A DNA stretch of 37,073 nucleotides, from assembly GCF_002920635.1 (NCBI RefSeq), contig NZ_PQSR01000074.1:1-37073 (forward strand), given 5' to 3'. Position numbers and translations under genes: made by a program. Shown here one piece after another: positions 33,136 to 37,073 of this stretch; the stretch's first letter is position 1; each line of letters starts with the position of its first letter. Source of the DNA: Streptomyces sp. Ru72 (GTDB taxonomy: Bacteria; Actinomycetota; Actinomycetes; Streptomycetales; Streptomycetaceae). The notes beneath the pieces are model-generated. The model saw nothing but the letters and a program-made list of their open reading frames with translations. It was not told the origin of the DNA and ran no database searches.

Positions 33136-33179
33136 GCCGTACGGCCCGGCCCGGAACACCACCGGGCGGGCCGTACGGC
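33136..33179 (+). terminator. Strong terminator after the TetR gene
   Basis: 13-bp stem GCCGTACGGCCCG / CGGGCCGTACGGC, a single bulged G, then a 5-bp stem CCCGG / CCGGG around loop AACACCA. TGTTTTGTT follows directly, a good T-rich tail. Confidence 0.92.
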
Positions 33180-33247
33180 TGTTTTGTTCCCGGCCGGTGT
33201 TCGCTCCTGGCGTGCCGGAGCGGAGCGTGTACGTCCCCTCACCGGGC

Positions 33248-33253
33248 TAATGT
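33248..33253 (+). promoter_or_regulatory. Likely -10 element (TAATGT) of the DUF3107 gene
   Basis: TAATGT about 57 bases before the GTG, between the TetR terminator and the gene. A small hairpin GCGCGG-ACGG-CCGCGC (33265-33280) lies in the resulting leader. The -35 is not clear. Confidence 0.45.
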
Positions 33254-33309
33254 GTGCTGGTACGGCGCGGACGGCCGCGCACATCACTGACCGTCGGAGG
33301 GACAAAGCC

Positions 33310-33537
33310 GTGGAGGTCAAGATCGGCGTGCAGCACGCGCCCCGCGAGATCGTTCTGGAGAGCGGGCAGAGTGCCGAGGAGGTCGAGCGCGTCGTGTCCG
33401 AGGCGCTGGCCGGCAAGTCGCAGCTGCTGTCCCTTGTGGACGAGCACGGCCGCAAGGTCCTGGTCCCGACCGAGCGTCTCGCCTACGTGGAGATCGGCGA
33501 GCCCACCCCGCGCAAGGTGGGTTTCGGCGCGCTGTAG
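33310..33537 (+). CDS. DUF3107 family small protein
   Basis: 75 residues beginning VEVKIGVQHAPREIVLES, with VVSEALAGKSQLLSLVDEHGRKVLVP and ending KVGFGAL, the DUF3107 pattern (mycobacterial TB9.4, Rv3208A). Probably an ATP-binding-like or small alpha/beta cytoplasmic protein; molecular role unknown. The GTG at 33310 has GGAGG nine bases upstream. It is flanked by strong terminators on both sides, so it is a single-gene transcript. Confidence 0.92.
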   Translation: MEVKIGVQHAPREIVLESGQSAEEVERVVSEALAGKSQLLSLVDEHGRKVLVPTERLAYVEIGEPTPRKVGFGAL

Positions 33538-33551
33538 TTCCGGACGGAGCA

Positions 33552-33595
33552 GCGGAAGGGGCCCGGCGGTCGGTGTACCGCCGGGCCCCTTCCGC
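33552..33595 (+). terminator. Strong terminator after the DUF3107 gene
   Basis: Perfect 19-bp stem GCGGAAGGGGCCCGGCGGT / ACCGCCGGGCCCCTTCCGC with a six-base loop CGGTGT, 14 bases after the stop codon. Lacks a long T-run but is the most stable hairpin in the window. Confidence 0.93.
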
Positions 33596-33658
33596 CGTCC
33601 GGGGAGCGTGCCGCTCGGGGAACACACAGACGGAGGACATCCGCCCCACAGGGGATGA

Positions 33659-33685
33659 TTGTGTTCCGCGCGCCGCGGGTAATAC
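33659..33685 (+). promoter_or_regulatory. Possible promoter of the small membrane protein gene
   Basis: TTGTGT (33659-33664) and TAATAC (33680-33685), 15 bases apart. The -10 is strong; the spacer is short and the -35 moderate. About 50 bases precede the ATG at 33736. Confidence 0.4.
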
Positions 33686-33735
33686 CGGCTACGACCGATT
33701 TGCCCAGGCAGCAGCCGTGCGGGAGGGACCTCGTC

Positions 33736-34005
33736 ATGCTCTTGGAAGCGCTCGGCTCCGCCGTCCTCGGGCTCGCCCTGGCATGGGTGGCGGCACGCCG
33801 GCTGCCGCACCGTCTGCCGAGCCGTGCCCTGGTGCTGTCCACGGGTGCGGCGGGCGCGCTCTTCGGGGCGTTCGTCACCCACAGCGCGCTGGGTCCGACG
33901 GGTCTCCTGGTGATCCTGGCCGGGGCGCTGGTGGTCTCGGCGGCGTCGCTGTCCCTGCTGCTGAGGCCCGCGGAAGGATTTCGCCGCCGGTCGGCGACGG
34001 CCTGA
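33736..34005 (+). CDS. Small membrane protein, hypothetical
   Basis: 89 residues with three hydrophobic stretches (about 5-20, 31-52 and 54-76, for example ALVLSTGAAGALFGAFVTHS and LLVILAGALVVSAASLSLLL) and a basic C-terminus GFRRRS. The ATG at 33736 has GGAGG nine bases upstream; an in-frame ATG at 33655 lies before the promoter-like elements and has no ribosome site. I do not recognise a named family. Convergent with the MiaE-like gene. Confidence 0.75.
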   Translation: MLLEALGSAVLGLALAWVAARRLPHRLPSRALVLSTGAAGALFGAFVTHSALGPTGLLVILAGALVVSAASLSLLLRPAEGFRRRSATA

Positions 34006-34146
34006 GGGCCGCCGCCGGGGCCGACCCGAAGCCGGCCGCCGCAGAGGGCGACGGCCGGGGCACCGGCGGTGAGGCGCCGCGTGGCCCGCGCGGTACGGCC
34101 GGCCGCCGTCGAAGCGTGCGGTGACGGCCTGACGGACAGCATGCCC

Positions 34147-34165
34147 GGCCCGGGGCACCCCGGCC
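34147..34165. terminator. Possible bidirectional terminator between convergent genes
   Basis: GGCC-C-GGGG-CA-CCCC-GGCC, an 8-bp stem with one bulged C, located 18 bases after the MiaE-like stop and 141 bases after the other stop. The loop is very tight, so pairing near the top will be partial. The rest of 34006-34182 has only GC-rich repeats. Confidence 0.4.
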
Positions 34166-34182
34166 ACCGGCGGTAGGCGGCT

Positions 34183-34929
34183 TCAGGCAGCCAGCCCCAG
34201 CGCCGCCATCCGCTTCGTGTGGGCCTCCGTGATCCGGGAGAACATCCTGCCGACCTCCGCGAGGTCGAAGCCGTCCGCCACACCGCCCACCAGCATGGTG
34301 GACAGCGCGTCCCGGTCGGCCACCACCCGCTGGGACTGCGACAGCGCCTCGCCCATCAGCCGCCGTGCCCACAGGGCGAGCCGGCCGCCCACGCGCGGCT
34401 CGGCATCGATCGCGGCGCGCACCTTCTCCACCGCGAAGTCGGCGTGCCCGGTGTCGTCGAGGACGGCCAGGACGAGTTCGCGCGTGTCGGTGTCGAGGCG
34501 GGCCGCGACCTCGCGGTAGAAGTCGCTCGCGATCGAGTCGCCCACATACGCCTTGACGAGCCCCTCCAGCCAGTCGGAGGGCGCCGTCTGCCGGTGGAAG
34601 CTGTCGTACGCCGCCACGAACGGCTCCATCGCATCCGTGGGCTCGGCCCCGATCTCCTTCAGCCGGTCCCGGATCCGCTCGAAGTGGTGGAACTCGGCGG
34701 ACGCCATCTTCGCCAGTTCCGCCTTGTCCGTCAGCGTCGGCGCGAGCTTCGCGTCCTCCGCGAGCCGCTCGAACGCCGCCAGCTCCCCGTACGCGAGCGC
34801 GCCCAGCAGGTCCACGATCGCGGCACGGTACTGCGGGTCGGCGGAGGCGGTCGCCCAGTCCTGGGCGGCCACTCCGGTGGGTCCGGCGAGGGCCTCGGGG
34901 CTGTCGGGGGCGTTGTCAGGCGTCGTCAT
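34183..34929 (-). CDS. Ferritin-like diiron protein (MiaE_2 family)
   Basis: 248 residues, all-helical. The diiron ligand pattern is visible: E49 in YGELAAFE, E79 and H82 in AEFHHFER, D131 in VGDSIASDF, and D159 and H162 in DDTGHADF, i.e. two ExxH/DxxH-like halves. The family is related to MiaE, which hydroxylates ms2i6A37 in tRNA; whether this actinobacterial branch does so is unknown. The ATG at 34929 has no Shine-Dalgarno; TATTGT ends seven bases upstream on the minus strand, so a leaderless message is possible. Equivalent in position to Rv3210c. Divergent from the DEAD-box helicase gene. Confidence 0.85.
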   Translation of the reverse strand: MTTPDNAPDSPEALAGPTGVAAQDWATASADPQYRAAIVDLLGALAYGELAAFERLAEDAKLAPTLTDKAELAKMASAEFHHFERIRDRLKEIGAEPTDAMEPFVAAYDSFHRQTAPSDWLEGLVKAYVGDSIASDFYREVAARLDTDTRELVLAVLDDTGHADFAVEKVRAAIDAEPRVGGRLALWARRLMGEALSQSQRVVADRDALSTMLVGGVADGFDLAEVGRMFSRITEAHTKRMAALGLAA

Positions 34930-35323
34930 GAAGCGCACAATAGCCCGCTCACCGCCCCCTGGAAGTCCCTGGTCAATCAGTGTGACGACGACTACGTGAC
35001 CGAATCGGCCACCGCGAGTGCGCGATTCCGGGGTATGGTGGTAATGCGCCTGCTGAGTGCGTACGTCTATGAGGACGACGTATCTCGACGGGCCGCATGT
35101 ATGAGGATGCCCGGTCGGTGGCCCGATCGGCTCCGACCCGACAGCCCTCCTGGTCCGTACGGCACTGTGCGTACGGCGCTCAGAGGGACCCTCAGCGGTA
35201 CGAGCGCTGGAGCGTCGGCGTGGTCCCGTGCCACAGGCCCGTCCCCCAAGCAGGCCGACGTCATCCGGCACGGTCACGACCCCCGCGCTCGCCTCGCGCC
35301 GCCCACACAGAAGAGGCAGCACC
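34930..35323. other. Long divergent intergenic region before the DEAD-box gene
   Basis: 394 bases between divergent starts. It holds a TACGTC / GACGTA inverted repeat (35062-35067, 35077-35082), a TATGGT element at 35034, and two CGTACGGC copies near 35155-35175. No gene is convincing. The length suggests a long 5' leader for the helicase gene, as is common for cold-responsive helicases, but this is inference. Confidence 0.5.
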
Positions 35324-37073
35324 CTGACTACGACTTTTCGAGAACTCGGAATCCTTCCCGAGACCGCCGAGGCCCTGGAAGCCGTCGGCATCATCAATCC
35401 CTTCCCCATCCAGGAGATGACGCTCCCCGTAGCCCTCTCCGGCACCGACGTCATCGGCCAGGCCAAGACCGGTACCGGTAAGACGCTGGGCTTCGGACTC
35501 CCGCTTCTCGAGCGTGTCACCGTCCCCGCCGACGTGGAGGCGGGCCGCGCGAAGCCCGAGGCGCTCACCGACGCGCCGCAGGCGCTCGTGGTGGTCCCCA
35601 CGCGCGAGCTGTGCACTCAGGTGACGAACGACCTGCTGACCGCGGGCAAGGTGCGGAACGTACGGGTCGCCGCGATCTACGGCGGCCGGGCCTACGAGCC
35701 CCAGGTGGAGGCCCTGAAGAAGGGCGTCGACGTGGTCGTCGGCACCCCCGGCCGGCTCCTCGACCTCGCCGGGCAGAAGAAGCTCGACCTGAAGCACGTC
35801 AAGTGCCTGGTGCTCGACGAGGCCGACGAGATGCTCGACCTCGGCTTCCTGCCCGACGTCGAGAAGATCATCGACATGCTGCCGGCCAAGCGGCAGACCA
35901 TGCTGTTCTCGGCCACCATGCCGGGCGCGGTCATCGGCCTGGCGCGTCGCTACATGTCCCGGCCCACGCACATCCGCGCCACCGCGCCGGACGACGAGGG
36001 CGTGACGGTGGCGAACATCAAGCAGTTCGTCTACCGCGCGCACTCCATGGACAAGCCGGAGATGGTCGCCCGCATTCTGCAGGCAGAAGGCCGCGGACTG
36101 GCGATGATCTTCTGCCGTACGAAGCGTACGGCCGCCGACATCGCCGAGCAGCTGCAGCACCGCGGCTTCGCCTCCGGCGCGGTCCACGGCGACCTCGGCC
36201 AGGGCGCCCGCGAGCAGGCCCTGCGCGCCTTCCGCAACGGCAAGGTGGACGTCCTCGTCTGCACCGACGTCGCCGCGCGGGGCATCGACGTCGAGGGCGT
36301 GACCCACGTCATCAACTACCAGTCCCCCGAGGACGAGAAGACCTACCTGCACCGGGTCGGCCGTACGGGCCGCGCGGGCGCCAAGGGGACGGCGATCACG
36401 TTCGTCGACTGGGACGACATCCCGCGCTGGCAGCTGATCAACAAGGCGCTCCAGCTGGACTTCAACGACCCGGTGGAGACGTACTCGAGCTCCCCGCACC
36501 TGTTCTCCGACCTCGGCATCCCCGAGGGCACCAAGGGCGTCCTGCCGCGCTCGGAGCGGACCCGCGCCGGGCTCGCGGCGGAGGAGCTCGAGGACCTCGG
36601 CGAGACGGGCGGCCGGGGCTCGCGCGGCCGTCGCTCCCCGGGCGTCTCCGCGGAGAACGAGCGTCCGGCGCGTACGCCGCGCCGTCGGCGCCGTACGCGG
36701 AGCGGTACGCCGCTGGACTCCTCGGTCACCACGAACACGGCCACCGCGGACACGGGCGCTGCGGAGGCGACCGAGTCGGTGGAACGCCGTACGCCCCGCC
36801 GACGCCGCCGCATGCGCGGCGGTGCGCCGGTGGAGGCGACAGCGGCACCGGTGACGCCGGCGACCGCGGAGCCGGCCGCGCCGGAGGCCACGAAGGTGGC
36901 GGAGACGGTCGTGGAGACGGTCGAGGCCACGGAGCCGAAGCCGCGCCGCCGCCGCACCCGCAAGACCGCCGAGCCCGTCCCGGTCGCGCCCGAGGCCACC
37001 GCCGCTACGGAAGCGCCCCCGGCTGCCGCCGAGACCGCCGTGGACACCGCGGAGGCCACGGAGGCCAAGCCGC
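35324..37073 (+). CDS. DEAD-box ATP-dependent RNA helicase, 3' end cut by window edge
   Basis: At least 583 residues of a superfamily 2 RNA helicase. The Q motif FPIQEMT, motif I AKTGTGKT, Ia PTRELC, Ib TPGRLLD, motif II LDEADEML, motif III FSATMP, motif V DVAARGIDV and motif VI HRVGRTGRAG are all intact. After about residue 430 a long tail alternates Ala/Thr/Glu linkers with basic patches PRRRRRTR, PRRRRRMR and PRRRRTRK, likely RNA binding. I place the start at CTG 35324 because AAGAGG sits seven bases upstream and the homologous sequence begins TTTFRELGILPET; the nearest upstream in-frame GTG (35228) has no ribosome site and would require two rare AGA codons. It unwinds RNA in ribosome assembly or cold response (inferred; Rv3211/RhlE position). 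Confidence 0.9.
   Translation, partial: MTTTFRELGILPETAEALEAVGIINPFPIQEMTLPVALSGTDVIGQAKTGTGKTLGFGLPLLERVTVPADVEAGRAKPEALTDAPQALVVVPTRELCTQVTNDLLTAGKVRNVRVAAIYGGRAYEPQVEALKKGVDVVVGTPGRLLDLAGQKKLDLKHVKCLVLDEADEMLDLGFLPDVEKIIDMLPAKRQTMLFSATMPGAVIGLARRYMSRPTHIRATAPDDEGVTVANIKQFVYRAHSMDKPEMVARILQAEGRGLAMIFCRTKRTAADIAEQLQHRGFASGAVHGDLGQGAREQALRAFRNGKVDVLVCTDVAARGIDVEGVTHVINYQSPEDEKTYLHRVGRTGRAGAKGTAITFVDWDDIPRWQLINKALQLDFNDPVETYSSSPHLFSDLGIPEGTKGVLPRSERTRAGLAAEELEDLGETGGRGSRGRRSPGVSAENERPARTPRRRRRTRSGTPLDSSVTTNTATADTGAAEATESVERRTPRRRRRMRGGAPVEATAAPVTPATAEPAAPEATKVAETVVETVEATEPKPRRRRTRKTAEPVPVAPEATAATEAPPAAAETAVDTAEATEAKP

Noticed and set aside
35228..35323. GTG at 35228 as start of the DEAD-box helicase
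   Set aside because: No ribosome site, and the frame would read through the AAGAGG site using rare AGA codons.

Overview
The window is chromosomal DNA from a Streptomyces or a close actinomycete relative. It is very GC-rich with strong G/C bias at third codon positions, has many GTG starts and ATGA-type gene overlaps, and carries typical Streptomyces families. I see no phage, transposon, CRISPR or tRNA gene. From memory, the backbone follows the gene order of Mycobacterium tuberculosis Rv3199c-Rv3211: nudC, adnB, adnA, an ATL protein, moeZ, a DUF3152 metzincin, a TetR regulator, DUF3107, a ferritin-like protein and a DEAD-box helicase. Streptomyces-type genes are inserted between these.

Left part (1-9779, all minus strand): the start of nudC (runs off the left edge), an M20 metallopeptidase, the two helicase-nuclease subunits adnB and adnA, and a small alkyltransferase-like (ATL) DNA-repair protein. 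Middle left (9966-16235, plus strand): a large membrane protein joining a degenerate kinase-like domain to a UPF0104/LPG-synthase-type membrane domain, then two tandem lipoprotein peptidases of the SlpD/SlpE (Tap) family. A low-density stretch follows (16236-17246). It holds a 66-residue membrane protein with glycine at every seventh position, a truncated-looking small gene, and the strong moeZ terminator.

Middle right (17249-29296, minus strand): moeZ (sulfur-carrier activation), then a four-gene polysaccharide-type cluster: a PelF-like glycosyltransferase, a polytopic membrane protein, a sugar-nucleotide epimerase/dehydratase and a spherulin-4 family protein. Beyond it lies a peptide ABC-transporter operon (binding protein, two permeases, fused double ATPase). 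This operon has a near-consensus promoter placed so that transcription should begin at the ATG of a 30-codon leader ORF.

Right part (29317-37073): a membrane-anchored DUF3152 metzincin and an alpha/beta hydrolase (minus), a small acidic protein, a TetR regulator, DUF3107 and a small membrane protein (plus), a MiaE-like diiron protein (minus), and a DEAD-box RNA helicase that runs off the right edge and probably begins at a CTG codon.

The best candidates for something undescribed are the reduced Pel/galactosaminogalactan-like cluster, the leaderless leader peptide before the peptide transporter, the heptad-glycine membrane protein, and the pseudokinase-flippase fusion. Functions are assigned by motif recognition and recalled family knowledge; no database search was run.
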